Positions 1 to 11,565 are shown, counted from the stretch's first letter. The stretch is 64,000 nt of DNA from Agelaius tricolor (GCA_023055355.1 JALJCS010000004.1:15096001-15160000), one strand, 5' to 3'. Program-made: numbers and translations. The notes: generated by a model from the letters alone, not told the origin.

Positions 1-379
1 GGAAGCCACTCCACCAGGTCTGACTTCTGAGGCATGCAGAATGTTTTTATTGCAACTTTAACTTTGCTAGCAATACAGTTTTTACAGTATGATGAACTTT
101 TTTTCTTGTTGGAGTTGGTGCTGACATGGAAGGTACAGGTAAGCCAAAAAAGCTGCTATTATGCTAAAAACTAGGTGTGCTGGCTGTGCTTTTTGTGGAG
201 CCCAAGGGAAGGGATACTTGTGTTAATTCCCCAAATACACAAGTGATACTTGTGTATAATTCCCCTTGAGCACCTGCTGCAGTCCAGTTGCATCTACACA
301 TTGATACAATGTGCTAATTGAAGTCCTGTGTGGCCACACTGTTTAGATTAAAGGATCACCCCTTTTGTTTTGGAGGGAA

Positions 380-1256
380 GAATCCTGGAATCAGAGAATT
401 GTTTGGTTCCTCTCAGCCATGTTGCTCAGGGCCACATCCAGCCTGACCTCTAACACTTCCAGGGATAGGGCATCCACTGCTTCTCTGAGCAATCTGCTCC
501 AGTGCCTCAGCATTCTCACAGTAAAGAATTTATTCATTATATCTAATCTAAACATTTCTCCATCCTAGAAGGTATTTAAGGCCAGGCTGGATGGAGCTCT
601 GTGTGGCTGGTGTCCCCTCACGTGGCCAGGGGCTTGAAACTAGGTGATGTTTAGAGGTTCCTTCCAATCCAAACCATCCTGTGATTCTAAGTCTACCCTT
701 TGTCAGTTTAAAGCCATTTCCTCTTGTCCTGTCACTACATGCCCTCATAAAAAGTGCCTCAGCTCTCTTATAGGCTCCCTTTAAGTGCTGGAATGCTGCT
801 GTAAGGTCTTCCTGGAGCCTTCTCTTCTTCAGGCTGAATAGCCCAAACTCTTCCAGCCTTTCTTCACAGGAGAGGTGCTTGAGCACTTGGATCACCTTTG
901 TCACCTCCTCTGATGTCAGTCCTTCTTCCTTCATCCACCAAAGCTGTAACTCCATCACAGAAGGCCAAAATGAGTCAGGTACAATTTGCCTTTAGTGAAG
1001 CCATGTTGGCTGTCACCAATCACCTCACGGCCTTCCATGAGACTTGGCATAGTTTCCATAAGGATCTGCGCCTTGATCTTGCCATGCACAGAGGTGAGAC
1101 TGACCAAGTTGTAGTTCTACAGTTCTTCTTATGTTCCTTTTTAAAAATGGGCTGCCACAACCTGTCAAATACAATGAATTGTGGCTTAGCCACTTCCTCT
1201 GACAATTTCCTCAGGACCCATGAATGTATCCCATTAAGTTCTGTTGATTTGTGCAC
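380..1256 (-). mobile_element. CR1 LINE fragment, antisense, split by a second CR1
   Basis: Read on the minus strand this is a truncated CR1. The 1020-1256 part encodes a decayed reverse-transcriptase segment (HSWVLRKLSEEVAKPQ, then PIFKK). The 380-960 part is the typical CR1 3' region, including revcomp forms of 'ggcatccactgcttctctgagc' and 'agtttaaagccatttcctct'. Stop codons and missing parts make it inactive. It is interrupted at about 568-691 and lies in a NIPSNAP3 intron. Confidence 0.85.
568..691 (+). mobile_element. CR1 3'-end fragment nested inside the older CR1
   Basis: Sense-orientation CR1 tail: 'tttaaggccaggctggatgg', then 'ggttccttccaatccaaacc', ending 'atcctgtgattctaa'. The outer element's sequence resumes right after it ('accctttgtcagtttaaagc'), so this copy inserted later. 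Confidence 0.85.
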
Positions 1257-2499
1257 CTTTACATTCCTGGTATGGTCTCAGATCTGGATTTTTCCTACAG
1301 CAGGTGGTTCTTCATTCTCACAGCCCCTGCCTTTGCCTTCTGTGACTTGCATGGTCTGGCTGGAGCACTTGCCAGTGCAGACCAAGGCAAAAAAGAACAT
1401 TGAGTACCTTAACATTTTTCATGACCTGGGCAGTCATATCTTTCTTCTCCTTCAAGAGAGGACCATTCATTTGTCAATATTTTGAGTTCACTTGCATTTA
1501 TAAATTGTCCTGCTTCTCAGAACATTTTATTCTTGGCTAGTGTGACTATCTTAAAAAAAAAAATCTATGGGAAACCTTTAAAATGCAAAACTAAGAGAAA
1601 ACCTATACCTTTTGTTTCCTAACAGAAGGTTAGGAAACTGTTTGGACTGTTTTACAGTCTAATTGTGGTGGTTCCTCCCCCCACCCTGAGACCACACTAT
1701 GATCTGAGAAATGAACAAAGTTTACAACATCCTTCCTCCTTGATTCATCAGATCCCTGCTTACATAATTTCTATATTTACCTCTTAGTCCCAAGATACTG
1801 GTATTTCTCAAAGTTCTTCCCGTCCTCATACGCTGGATTTTTCTTTTGTAATATTAGGGGCTGTTTGCATAATTGCTTAAAGATGCCACTGCAGCCTAAG
1901 CAGTTGAAATTCACACTCTTACTTAAGTGGATTTGTTTTCCATTAAGAAAAAGAAAAAAAAAAAGAAGAAATGGTTTAGCTTTTGGGCATTTAAAATCTT
2001 TTTATGTAACTGAACACACAAACATTAATTCTACACTTTTAATGTCACTTTATATAAGCCAAAGCACATTTAATAATTTTTTTCTTGATAGACTATTACT
2101 TCTCCTGATTTTTTTCCACTTCATTTCCATATCCACTGTGCTTTCTCCAAATCTTTTCCTTGGTAACTGTTGCCACATCCAGTAGTGCCTGCAATTGCTA
2201 TGTGTAAATCTTTTTAAACAGTAAACTTGCTTAACTTATTTTAACTCTTCTGTAAACTTTCTGGGAAAATTCCATTTGGCTTGAATCCGTTTTAATCTGA
2301 GAGCTAAAGCAGATTTTAAAGGAAGTTTTGCAGAATTTAAAGGAAACTTACCACATCTGCTTTGAGCTAATATGATGTCTAAAAATACCAGTTTCAAAAT
2401 TAGTTAAGTGTAGTTTGCCTTCTTGCCATTATACATTTTGATTGAGTCTGATGTGATATCATATGCATTTTTTCATGGTTTTTTTTTCCTTCCTTACAG

Positions 2500-2661
2500 A
2501 TAATTTTGCCCACAGAACAGCAGTCCGGCAGGCACTAGCAAATGACAAAGACTGGCAGGGAAAGTTCATCTCTGCAGCTCTCCCCTTGGTAGAGAAGCAG
2601 CACAATGAGGTTGCTTATCTGGTGCCCTGGTGTCAGCTCGGGAAGCCTTCAAAGGAAGGGG
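2500..2661 (+). CDS. NIPSNAP3A: NIPSNAP3A-like exon, fourth from the end
   Basis: Acceptor ...ccttacag, donor G|gtgagc. Encodes (D)NFAHRTAVRQALANDK through YLVPWCQLGKPSKEG, with the first codon completed by the previous exon. Open in one frame with family-specific residues throughout. Confidence 0.93.
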
Positions 2662-5023
2662 GTGAGCTTATCTTTTCTTTTGCTGATTAAAGCTACCAAC
2701 ACTAACAAAAAATGGCTTAAAGTTTAAACCAGGTATTGCACAGTTTTATGACCCTTTACGTAACAAATGCATGTACGTGCACCCATGTGGAAAAGGTGAC
2801 ATAACACAATGGGGGACTGTTTTTTGGAAGGATTTTACACTAACATACATCAATAGCTGACTAGAGCACTGATCATCAAGGTTGTTAATGATCAGGATGG
2901 TAACTTGCTAATCGAATATGCAAAATGGCAGTGCCATAGTAGTGGTCAGAGCAGCCATCCCAGACTTCCTTTGTCGGTCCATCAGTGAGAGGGCATTTCC
3001 TGGATAACTATTGTTCTCTTTCACAGAGATTTTTCTCTTATGAATTTGCTTTGATGATACTGCTGCTTTCACATAAAGTTTAAAAAATTCCCTACTTCTT
3101 TAAAGATACATGAAAGTCAAACAAGGATCTGCTCCTTGATTTTGCCAGGTATAGAGGTGAGACTGACTGAGCTGTGGTTCTGCAGTTCTTCCTTATGCCC
3201 CTTTTTGTAACAGTCACAGGTTAGGTGTAGAAGTCATGTCTCTTTGTACTTTAATTCTCTCTGTAGCAAATTTGATGTTAGTACTATTGCCTGTTCCCCA
3301 ATTCATGAATACTGGCAGGCTTTCCTGCATGAAGTGACAGGGAGCAGACCTTGCTTCAGCCCTCAGCACATGTATAACTACAGTAATCTTTGTTCTTTAT
3401 TTCCTTTATTCAGGATTTGGAATTTTATGCTGCTGCTGTTGAATTTGAAACAGTTTTCTCTAAAATCTGGAGAGACAACTTGAAACACTGTTATAGTTTA
3501 TCTCCAGCCTGTTGCTAGAGAGTGACACCAGACACTGCCAAGTAGCAAGTGGCTGGCTTTCTATTACTGTGTCAACAATTGTGACCTGAACAGAAAGAAG
3601 ACAAGTAACTTTTAGCAGGACTGGAAGTTTTTTGGTGAATTACTCCATTTCTCTACAAATAAAGGAGATGCTTGGCACAGCAGAGGTGCTAAACTAGTCC
3701 TGCTCTTTTGGTTATGCTCTTTTTGGTTATGCTGTGATCAACTGCCAGAAGTCAAAGGAGTTTGTAATGTCATAAACCACTTCAATGCCAGAAAACATCT
3801 CCAGTCTTAGAAAAGACACCAAGCATTGCTCAAGCAGACACCCAAATTCCTCTAACAAGTATGAGCACTTGTGGTACCTGCAAAGTAGTCTGAATATCCC
3901 AAAGTCTCCATGCAGCTTTGAAAATTGCAAAGTTGGGCTTTGTGGGAAGCCACCTGTTCTTCAGGGCCCTGGTACTTAGACTGACACTTGAACTAACTGC
4001 TATTAGTGAGCTTGTGAGCCTCTGGAAGGCGTGAGTTCTTGTGCATGTTGGGAGGAAGTGGCAGTTTCCTGTTGTCCCCAAATGATAGTGAAACGTTATA
4101 CTGGTCTCACAGCAAATACACCGTGGCCATGAGACATGGTTCAAGATCTGCTGTATTAATTTGTATTTCCTTCCTTGTGGTAGTGTTTGCCTTTTCTTCT
4201 AGGTGTGTATGAATGGGTTACTTTCCAGATGAAGCCTGGTGGGCCAGCATTGTGGGGTGAAGCATTTCGTGCTGCAATCAATGCTCACATCAACACAGGA
4301 TATACCAAGCTGATCGGTGTTTTCCACACAGAATATGGATTACTTAACACAGGTACTCATCAATTCCTGATACAGGCTTTGGCATAGGAGGGGGCAGAGG
4401 AGAGAGGCAAACTACCATCCTGGATCAGGATTGGCCAGCTTGCTGAAAATGTTGGTGTGGATCACTGAAGTCCTGTAAACAGTCCTTGAACTCAGCGTTG
4501 TGTATTGGGTTACAGACTTAAGCCAGTTGCCCCGATCTTAAAATACTGTCAGATGTTAAAAGACTCTCTGATATTAAAGTTAAACCATGCAATGGCTCAG
4601 TGAAAGATCATCCCACCACTGGCATGCCTGGAGAATTGTTTCTGATAGCGGCAAGGCCTGTAACAGATGAAGGCAGATTGCTAGGACTTAGAGTACATGT
4701 TGTATTGCAGCATAGTAGTGCTCAGCTGAGTTTATTTGTACTTTCTCAGTCCATGTATTATGGTGGAACGAGAGCCCAGATCAGCGGGCAGCAGGAAGAC
4801 ACAGTGCCCATGAAGATGCCAGAGTTGTGGCAGCTGGTAAGACATGATGAATCTAGAGAACTCACGTGTGTTACCTGCATGCATGCTGAGAAAAGGATTA
4901 CCTTTCATTGGAATACTGTCTTAATTAAACGTGTATTTAATTTTAGTGCGCGACAGTGTCAGATTCTTGGAGTCCCAGAAAAATGTGCTTCTGATTCCTC
5001 TGCAATGCTCACCGCTGAAGTAA
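2500..5023 (+). CDS. NIPSNAP3A: NIPSNAP3A-like gene, last four coding exons (partial, 5' end outside window)
   Basis: Joined exons 2500-2661, 4203-4352, 4750-4836 and 4947-5023 give 476 nt of open frame, about 158 residues ending in a normal stop. From memory the mammalian NIPSNAP3A protein is about 247 residues, so roughly the C-terminal two thirds is here. The product reads through NIPSNAP-family landmarks: DNFAHRTAVR, YLVPWC, FQMKPGGPALWG, GYTKL.GVFHTEYG and VHVLWWNES, ending in CSPLK. The family folds as a ferredoxin-like alpha/beta barrel; members are mainly mitochondrial or vesicle-associated and the biochemical role is poorly settled. All introns are GT-AG and split codons after the first base. 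The gene faces ABCA1 tail to tail, as in mammals. Mammals have NIPSNAP3A and 3B side by side; only one copy is visible, so the A/B label is a convenience. The upstream exons (start codon, targeting peptide) are not in the window. Confidence 0.93.
2662..4202 (+). other. NIPSNAP3A-like intron
   Basis: GT-AG intron of 1541 bp. It holds the small CR1 fragment at 3123-3211 and otherwise nothing recognisable. The next intron, 4353-4749, is unremarkable. Confidence 0.85.
3123..3211 (-). mobile_element. Short CR1 reverse-transcriptase fragment, antisense
   Basis: About 90 bp that closely match 1062-1145 (both contain aaggatctgc.ccttgat.ttgcca and agaggtgagactgac). It is an isolated piece of the same CR1 RT region. 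Confidence 0.6.
4203..4352 (+). CDS. NIPSNAP3A: NIPSNAP3A-like exon, third from the end
   Basis: Acceptor ttcttctag, donor G|gtactc. Encodes (G)VYEWVTFQMKPGGPALWG through GVFHTEYGLLNT, the best conserved part of the NIPSNAP domain. Confidence 0.94.
4750..4836 (+). CDS. NIPSNAP3A: NIPSNAP3A-like exon, second from the end
   Basis: Acceptor tttctcag, donor G|gtaaga. Encodes (V)HVLWWNESPDQRAAGR through HEDARVVAA. The WW and the following NES are family landmarks. Confidence 0.94.
4947..5023 (+). CDS. NIPSNAP3A: NIPSNAP3A-like terminal coding exon and stop
   Basis: Acceptor aattttag. Encodes (V)RDSVRFLESQKNVLLIP then LQCSPLK and TAA at 5021-5023. The C-terminal SPLK matches the mammalian end. 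Confidence 0.94.
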
Positions 5024-5865
5024 CCTTCTTCTAAAGGATGTAACTTATGGCAGAAGAGACAAGATGGAAGTGCTGTCAGCAAGTGACATGGACCCCCATA
5101 CCCTCATGAGCTGAGCTGTTCTTCAGATGACAAAAAATGGATGCAAAATGCTGATCCACTGGCAGTGTAAATCAGCACTCTGACACCAATTGTCAGAGTT
5201 TATGGTGATGTTCCTACCTCTCCAGGACAAACAACTTGAGCCATATCATGACATAAACCATGCGTTACCAACCTTCTATTTTAATCCTTAAATTCTTCAT
5301 GTTTTGCATAGCTAGATCACTTACCAAACTGAGAAAGTTAAGTGCTCTTGTGCAGCATTCCAGCCAGGGATGGTATAATTTTTATAACATACTTTGATGC
5401 CTCTTAATTATCACATCTTAGTTATGCCATACAGTTTTAAGAAGGAAAGCTCCCACATGTATCTTACCAAATTATGTTTTAATCACTTCTCACTGGCGTA
5501 CTTTATATTAATTCTGAGCAATGTACAACATCAGTGTTGCTGGAATTGCACTTAAATGCAACAGTGGGGCTGATTAGGTAGTGTATCCTAATGAGTTCTG
5601 CCATGAGACTTTTTACATAATAACTTGTTATGGCTCATTTCAGCCTTTTCTTTTTTTGTTCATCAAACACTGCCTCAAAACTGTGAGTTATCCATACAAG
5701 TTTTGGCTTGGATATTTTATTATTTGTTTAAGGTGCTATAGGTGATTAGCCCTTCTTGTTCAATTGTGTCATCAGACTCAACTGATTTACATGTACTGTC
5801 ATTCTTTGAAATACTTTTTGTCAGACTGTTGAAAGCTAAATAAATGAGCATAAAGCATTAATTCT
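5024..5865 (+). other. NIPSNAP3A-like 3'UTR (right end inferred)
   Basis: Non-coding, A/T-rich sequence between the stop codon and the first good poly(A) signal. The true cleavage site is inferred to lie about 15-25 nt after the signal at 5839. Confidence 0.6.
5839..5844 (+). terminator. Poly(A) signal AATAAA for the NIPSNAP3A-like gene
   Basis: Canonical AATAAA followed by a GT-rich stretch (tagtgtttgtgg) near 5867-5878, as expected for a downstream element. I saw no earlier AATAAA between the stop codon and here. Confidence 0.65.
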
Positions 5866-6779
5866 TAGTGTTTGTGGCTCAAGTTCTTACTCTTTTTAAC
5901 TATGAAATTATAACTCTCATTTTCCAAGTACAGTATTCATTTTGCAGGTCTTCTCTTTCGGTCAACAACAAATTGCTTTAGAATGAGTAAGTTGGTAAGA
6001 GTGAATAGCAGTAGGGCAGAGGGCACATGGGCTAAGAAGTCAAACTTCTATTTTGTATACAGTGGTACAGAGCACCCTCTTCTGCAATTTATAGGTATTG
6101 ACTATAAATTGCAGAGCACTTGGGAGGATTTTCTACATGTTAATCATGGATCTGCAGTGAGCAATTGAGAACTGAAGTATCTTAGTGCAGGTTGCCTAAT
6201 GATTATTTCTGCTTTAAAGTTCATTAAGATCTCAAAGAAAGCACTAAAACAAGCTCTGGGCCATTATGCTTGTGTCCCAGGTAGGAACATGGGATGTGGC
6301 TGCTGTAGTTAAGGGAGTGTAACAGGTCCCAGCTGCTATATCCATGTCCTCATACACTGTTCCCTCCAACAAAGCCATGTTTAGTATTCTCAGGGTGGAA
6401 CAAACTATACTTCAGAGACCCCTGTCTTACATTTTACAAATCAACCTTGAAGGTACCTAGAGCTGATGAACCAGTATATTGTCCAGAACATTCCCTTACA
6501 AGAGTTCTTTCAAAGGAAGATTTTTTTTTTTAACTGAAATATATGGGCTGAAAAATGGGGAGAGAGAATTAAAAAGACTTTTTTTTTTTTTTTTTAATGC
6601 AAGAATTGTTTCACTGGGGCTTTTTGTTTGGTTTGTTGTTTTTCTTTTTTTTAATTAAAACTATTTTCTGTAACATCAGCACTGAGAGTAGAGAACATTC
6701 AAGATGTTAGAGGTGTGCTTTATCCTGAGGTGCCAGCTGGACACTAGGTCAAAACAGAAAACACAGGAAATTAAGAGGC

Positions 6780-7098
6780 CTAGGCAATCATCAACCACAT
6801 GAAGTTCAAAGTGCCAGATTCTGCACCTGGGGCAGGGCAACTCTGGCTGTACAGACAGGCTGGAGGAAAAGATGTTAGAAAGTGGCAGGAATGGGCCCTG
6901 GGGGTCCTGGTCTGTGGCAAGTTGAACACAAGTCAGCAGTGCCCTGGCAGCCAGGAGGGGCAACTGTGTCCTGGGGTGCATCAGGCACAGCATCACAGCC
7001 AGGCAAGAGAGGGGATTGTGCCACTCTGCTCTGCGCTGGGGCAGCCTCACCTTCAGTGCTGGGGACAGGTTTGGGTGCCACTGATGCCTTTTGATGCC
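6780..7098 (+). mobile_element. CR1 LINE fragment, 5' piece
   Basis: Decayed but recognisable CR1 sequence in sense orientation: 'gattctgcacctggggcagg', 'caagttgaacacaagtcagc', 'cctggggtgcatcaggca', 'ctctgctctgcgctggggca'. Order and spacing match the late RT region. It appears to continue at 7545 after an unrelated insert. Confidence 0.75.
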
Positions 7099-7544
7099 TC
7101 ACCCAAAAACAGAGGCCAGACAAAATGAAGGAGAACAACAAACAGTTGTGTTTATTGAAGGGCCTTCAAGATACATTTCAGGCAGATGAAGCCACCCCCC
7201 CTGCCCCCAGGGGCTACACCCAGAAATGGACAATGGGTCATCAGCTTTCATACTTTTGTAAGTTTGGTCCATTTGCAGACTGGGGCTCAATCTTCCAATT
7301 ACAGCTCTAGGTAATGAAGTAATTTACCCCAAGTTTGCTCCCCACAACTCACTTTTGTTAACATTTCTTAAGGCCTGAGAAAGTAAGGTGTCCTTGATTC
7401 TGGGCCTGAAGAGGAATTGTTTTGTCTGACCAAAATGGGAAAACAGTAGCTAATACTCTATGTGGAGTTTATACACTAAAGAATTGCAGGCTTACAGATA
7501 TAGGATTTTAGCTTTTTTATTTTTCATAAGGCATCATTACAATG

Positions 7545-8019
7545 TAAAAAAGATATGAAGCCATTAGAGAGGGGCAACAAAGATGGTGAAGGACCCTGAG
7601 GGAAAGCTGAATGAGGAGCACCTGAGGTCCCTGTGTTGGTTCAGCCTGGGAGAGACTGAGGAGAGACCCACTGCAGTTACAACTTCCTCCTGAGGGGAAG
7701 AGGAGGAGCAGGCACTGATTTTGTCTCTCTGTCACCCAGTGACAGGACCTCAGAGAATGGCCTGAAATTGTGTCAGGAGAGGTTCAGGCTGGGTATTAGA
7801 AAAGGATTCTTCACCCAGAGGGTGGCTGGGCACTGTAACAGGCTCTCCACAGAAGAGATCACAGCACCAAGCCTGACAGAGATCAGGAAGTGTTTGGACA
7901 ATTCTCCTAAGCATATGGTGTGATTCTTGTGGATAATGTTGTGCAGGGACAGGAATGGGACCTGGTGATCCTTTAGGGTCTCTTCCAAATCACAGCATAT
8001 TCTGTGATTCTGTGAAATT
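7545..8019 (+). mobile_element. CR1 LINE fragment, 3' piece with 3' terminus
   Basis: Sense CR1 3' region: 'caacaaagatggtgaagg', 'cagcctgggagagactgagg', 'gattcttcacccagagggtg', 'gtctcttccaaatcaca', ending 'attctgtgattctgtga'. The terminal ATTCTGTGA-type repeats are the CR1 hallmark. Confidence 0.85.
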
Positions 8020-8063
8020 CTAATTAACTTCTTATAATCAGGAAGAATTTTTCTGATGAGTGT

Positions 8064-8115
8064 AACTTCAGGAATTGGTTAGATACTGGAACTTCAGGAA
8101 TTGGTTAGATACTGG
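8064..8115. repeat. 26-bp direct tandem duplication
   Basis: Two identical adjacent copies of a unit starting aacttcaggaattggttaga, followed by a partial third (aactt). Probably a simple recent duplication. Confidence 0.9.
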
Positions 8116-8618
8116 AACTTGGTTGATGGTGATACTATAGGCAGTAGCAGACAACATTTTAGTATCAGTTTATCCTTAAGCAATCACACCGTTATTCTGC
8201 TTTCATTTGTAAACTGCTGTTCAAAATCAAATGAGTGTATAGGGTGTTTTTAGCAAGGAGGAGCAATCACCAACTCGCATATCTGTAATAAAAATTCAGA
8301 GGCAGGTACTTGAGTTGGGATTTAAACATAGAAGTTTGTTATGCTTTGTAGTTGGATTCGACAGTTAACCAATCACTTGCTAGAGACCTCTTCATTTACT
8401 AACTTTAAGTTTAATGTAGCACTTACCTTAATATCTTGCATCTCCTCATTTACCTGAAAACAGTATATCTACTCCATACTTGTTTCTAGAGCTACTGAAA
8501 TCTCATGCATCAAAGTTAAGAACAAAAAACCAGGCAAAACTAAAAGCTCCTAGCAGTGCTCCTAGAAATAGCAAATGCAAAAATTACACTTGTGAAAAAC
8601 AATGGTGCTATAACAGCT

Positions 8619-8624
8619 TTATTT
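8619..8624 (-). terminator. Likely ABCA1 poly(A) signal AATAAA
   Basis: TTTATT on the + strand is AATAAA in the ABCA1 transcript. The transcript beyond it is U- and GU-rich (tttttcacaagtgtaattttt in DNA form), fitting a downstream element. I saw no other AATAAA on this strand between 8625 and 11698. Confidence 0.6.
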
Positions 8625-11416
8625 TTTACTTAATACAAGGCAATTAGAGTGCCTTTTAATACTTCACATAACAGATATTAGCAAATACAAATATATATAC
8701 TTTTTTTTTGCTTTTAATGAAAACGTCCATTTAAGGATTTAACTTAGAAATTTCAGTTGTGAAATCTCTCTAGATTTTTGCAAAGTTAACAGATATTCCA
8801 GTGCAAAAATAGATCCCATTACAGATAGCATAAAGTGCTTGGAACAAAGGATCAACTATAATTCAGGAGGGAAAAATAAGCACAACAGTGGTTGTTTAAC
8901 CATGGGGAAAATACAACAACTCCTTACTGAAATACAAATGTACTACAAAGAGGGATGCAACATGTCAATAGTACTGAAGTTTAAAATAAGTTAACACCTC
9001 AGTGTAGTTTCATTATCAGAAGTGGTTCACATAATTTGTATGACTCCAGAGTGATTTTTCCCCAACACATACTTAAGTGAAAATTAGTGGCTGTCTGAAC
9101 ATATTCCATGACCAATCTTCATGCCAGTGTTGCATTATGCTGTCTGTTCAGTAAAAACAATGCAGATCAGAGCTGGGAAGTAGTTTGATTAATATCCACA
9201 TTTACTGCAATATTTTGTCACAGATAGCAGACCCTGTAAGCATGACAGTCATGGGGCAATACAAACCAAGAATCTTTCTGGTGGGCTAAGGAAAGTGTAT
9301 TACCATGTAACTGTTGTTTCCTGATACATGAGTAATTTGAATAAGCAGTTACCAAGAGCAAACCACAGCCCTTTCAGGAGCAAATCTGAATCCTCCTAGA
9401 ACTCGTTCCAGCTCTACATGCACTAGTTTGGTGCAGTGCAAAACGTTAGCCCTTCACTTCAGTGACGTAATGCTGATTTGTAATAGCGACTTTTAGCAGT
9501 GGCAAGCCTCCAAGACACACTACTAGTTTAAATGATGTGGCAACATACTTGCAGCCTGTTCTGGAGTAGTCATGGCTGTAGCTCTGCTGTTTCTGCACCT
9601 GGAAGTCTGGTGTATTCATCACCCTGTAACTCATCCCCATAGAGTGATGATGTCATAAAAGTAATAACAAAGTATGTTTTCAGTGAGGTATGCCAATCCC
9701 CTTTACACTCCTTTTCTCAATCCCCTTCACAATGAATTATACAGATTAAAAAAAAGTATGAAAAGGCACTTCAGCAGAGCCTGTACTAAGCTCTTACTTT
9801 ACCTCAGGGCAGGACACAGAGGGACAAGGAACTTAGTTTAACTGTGTTTTAAAAATGTTGAGTTGGTCAGTGTTACCAAGTATATTTGGAAATATGTAAT
9901 TAATCTTCTTCAAGCTCATGCCAGCCTTTTCAGTATTTGCTGGGCTGCTATGGTCATTCACAGAAGAAAATGGTCCATGACTGATTCATGGAGTAGCATC
10001 AAAACTAGTGCAGAACCTCTGTGGGCTTTTAAGGCAGAGGTATGGGATACAGGAACAGCTCAGGAACTGCACTTGTGTTCAAACCACATTACTGAACCAA
10101 TTTTCAAATGTAAAAGCAACACAGAGGGGCCTAAAAAGCATACTCTCCCATGACCATTGTACAAAGTGAACAAGAATTGGTTGTTCTTACTATATAATTT
10201 CCCCTCTAATATTAGTCTGGCTTTGTAAAACTTGAAAAACTTGACTGATGAACTGTAGCACTATTATCTTGGACTTTCTTGTTTTTCAGGGGGATTTTTT
10301 ACTGAAACAGTTTTTTGTCACATGTATAATAAGAATGTATTATACTCCAGTTAGGGATCACCTAATGACTGAAACTACACTGCACAACAGAAGCAGAAAC
10401 TTACACATTAATGTTATACCAGTTTCCAAACAGGAAAGTTTTAGGTGAACAACTTGCAGTTGTTTGCAGATAGCAGCTGATTGCTAGAATCTGGAACATG
10501 GTCAGATCATGAATGCAGCTATCCACCACATGGACAGAAAGAGAGCATAGCATTACAGGCATAATGTAAAGAAATACCATGGCTACAATGATCAACTGAA
10601 AGCATTTCCAATCCCTAATTATGCTACCTACCTATTCTACCTATTTAAAGTCATAAATAATACTGTTAAAAAAAAAAAATCTACATCTCATTTCTAGTCT
10701 TATCTGGCAAAGCCAGAAACAGCAACATGCTTGTGCTAAGCAGTAATTCCAGATGTTGGGTACCTTTCTGGTGCAAAGCAGGGGTTAAAGAGCAGATATT
10801 ACAAATCTGAGTGACAGCTCATGATTTAGAATTTGCTCTTGGCATTAGCAGCTTGTACAACTACTGAGTTTGCTGCTGTGGTCCAAACCCTATGTCTGCT
10901 TCTCACCCACTTTTTTCTACTAGATGTTCATGCAGCTGCCACAGTACCTCAGAGGAGCAGGAAAGTACTTAACTGCACAAACACCTAGTCAGAGTATGTT
11001 GTTGATTGTGATGCTGGTGGGACAATCATGCATTTGGAGGGTTCACAGTTCTGTGTATTGTCACTTGCTCATGAAGATGTGTGGTTATGATGGCCTGTCT
11101 CTTGCCACCCCACCTGCACAGTACTGCTTTGTGGCCTCAGCTTTGTCACCACTGACCTACACCAGGCTAGAGAAAGCCAGCTTGTAAGTTTTTACAACCT
11201 AGGGCTACAACACTGGTGGTGACTTTTCTTGCCATGGACTGTTTTGGTGCATTCATTGCCAGCAATGGATATAGCACCAGCACATTCCCACTCCTGACAT
11301 GAATGTTCTAAAGACTAAAACATACATGTCCTACATATCTGTAAATAACCACTGGCCATGATTTCTCAATGAATTATTTTAGCAACCCTAATAAAAACAT
11401 ACTGTACATAACAAGA

Positions 11417-11424
11417 TACAGTAT
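11417..11424 (-). promoter_or_regulatory. miR-144-type 8-mer seed match in the ABCA1 3'UTR
   Basis: The + strand reads TACAGTAT, so the transcript has ATACTGTA, a full 8-mer match to miR-144. Mammalian ABCA1 is a known miR-144 target. Functional use here is inferred. Confidence 0.5.
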
Positions 11425-11512
11425 ACTTGAAAGCCCACAGCATCTCATGGGTGCTTTACCACAGCTTCAGAGTTATACTGTAATGAGCTAAGTTCAAGTC
11501 TTTCACTGGAGA

Positions 11513-11519
11513 ACAGTAC
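11513..11519 (-). promoter_or_regulatory. miR-101-type 7-mer seed match in the ABCA1 3'UTR
   Basis: The transcript reads GTACTGT (7-mer to miR-101 positions 2-8). A 7-mer to miR-26 (ACTTGAA) sits close by at 11493-11499. Both families are reported ABCA1 regulators in mammals. Single 7-mers arise by chance often, so this is tentative. Confidence 0.3.
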
Positions 11520-11565
11520 AAGACGACTCCATGAGGCACTGCCCCTGTAAAGGAATTGTTTTCAT

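Larger units (their letters stand above)
1..2499 (+). other. NIPSNAP3A-like intron (upstream part)
   Basis: Apart from the CR1 pieces I see no exon here. The preceding NIPSNAP3 exon (expected around a GYWSVE-like stretch) was not found, so it lies left of the window. 1500-2460 is plain A/T-rich intron. Confidence 0.7.
5866..8598. other. Intergenic region between convergent NIPSNAP3A-like and ABCA1 genes
   Basis: About 2.7 kb between the two inferred poly(A) sites. It contains T-rich low complexity around 6520-6660, including a run of 18 T ending near 6596, a CR1 in two pieces (6780-8019) and a 26-bp tandem duplication (8064-8115). No gene was seen. Confidence 0.7.

Noticed and set aside
898..1485. 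195-codon + strand open frame
   Set aside because: It lies over the antisense CR1 element; the minus strand carries recognisable RT residues and the + frame resembles nothing.
7099..7544. Region between the CR1 halves examined for a gene or SINE
   Set aside because: No tRNA-like head, tail repeat or conserved frame could be recognised.
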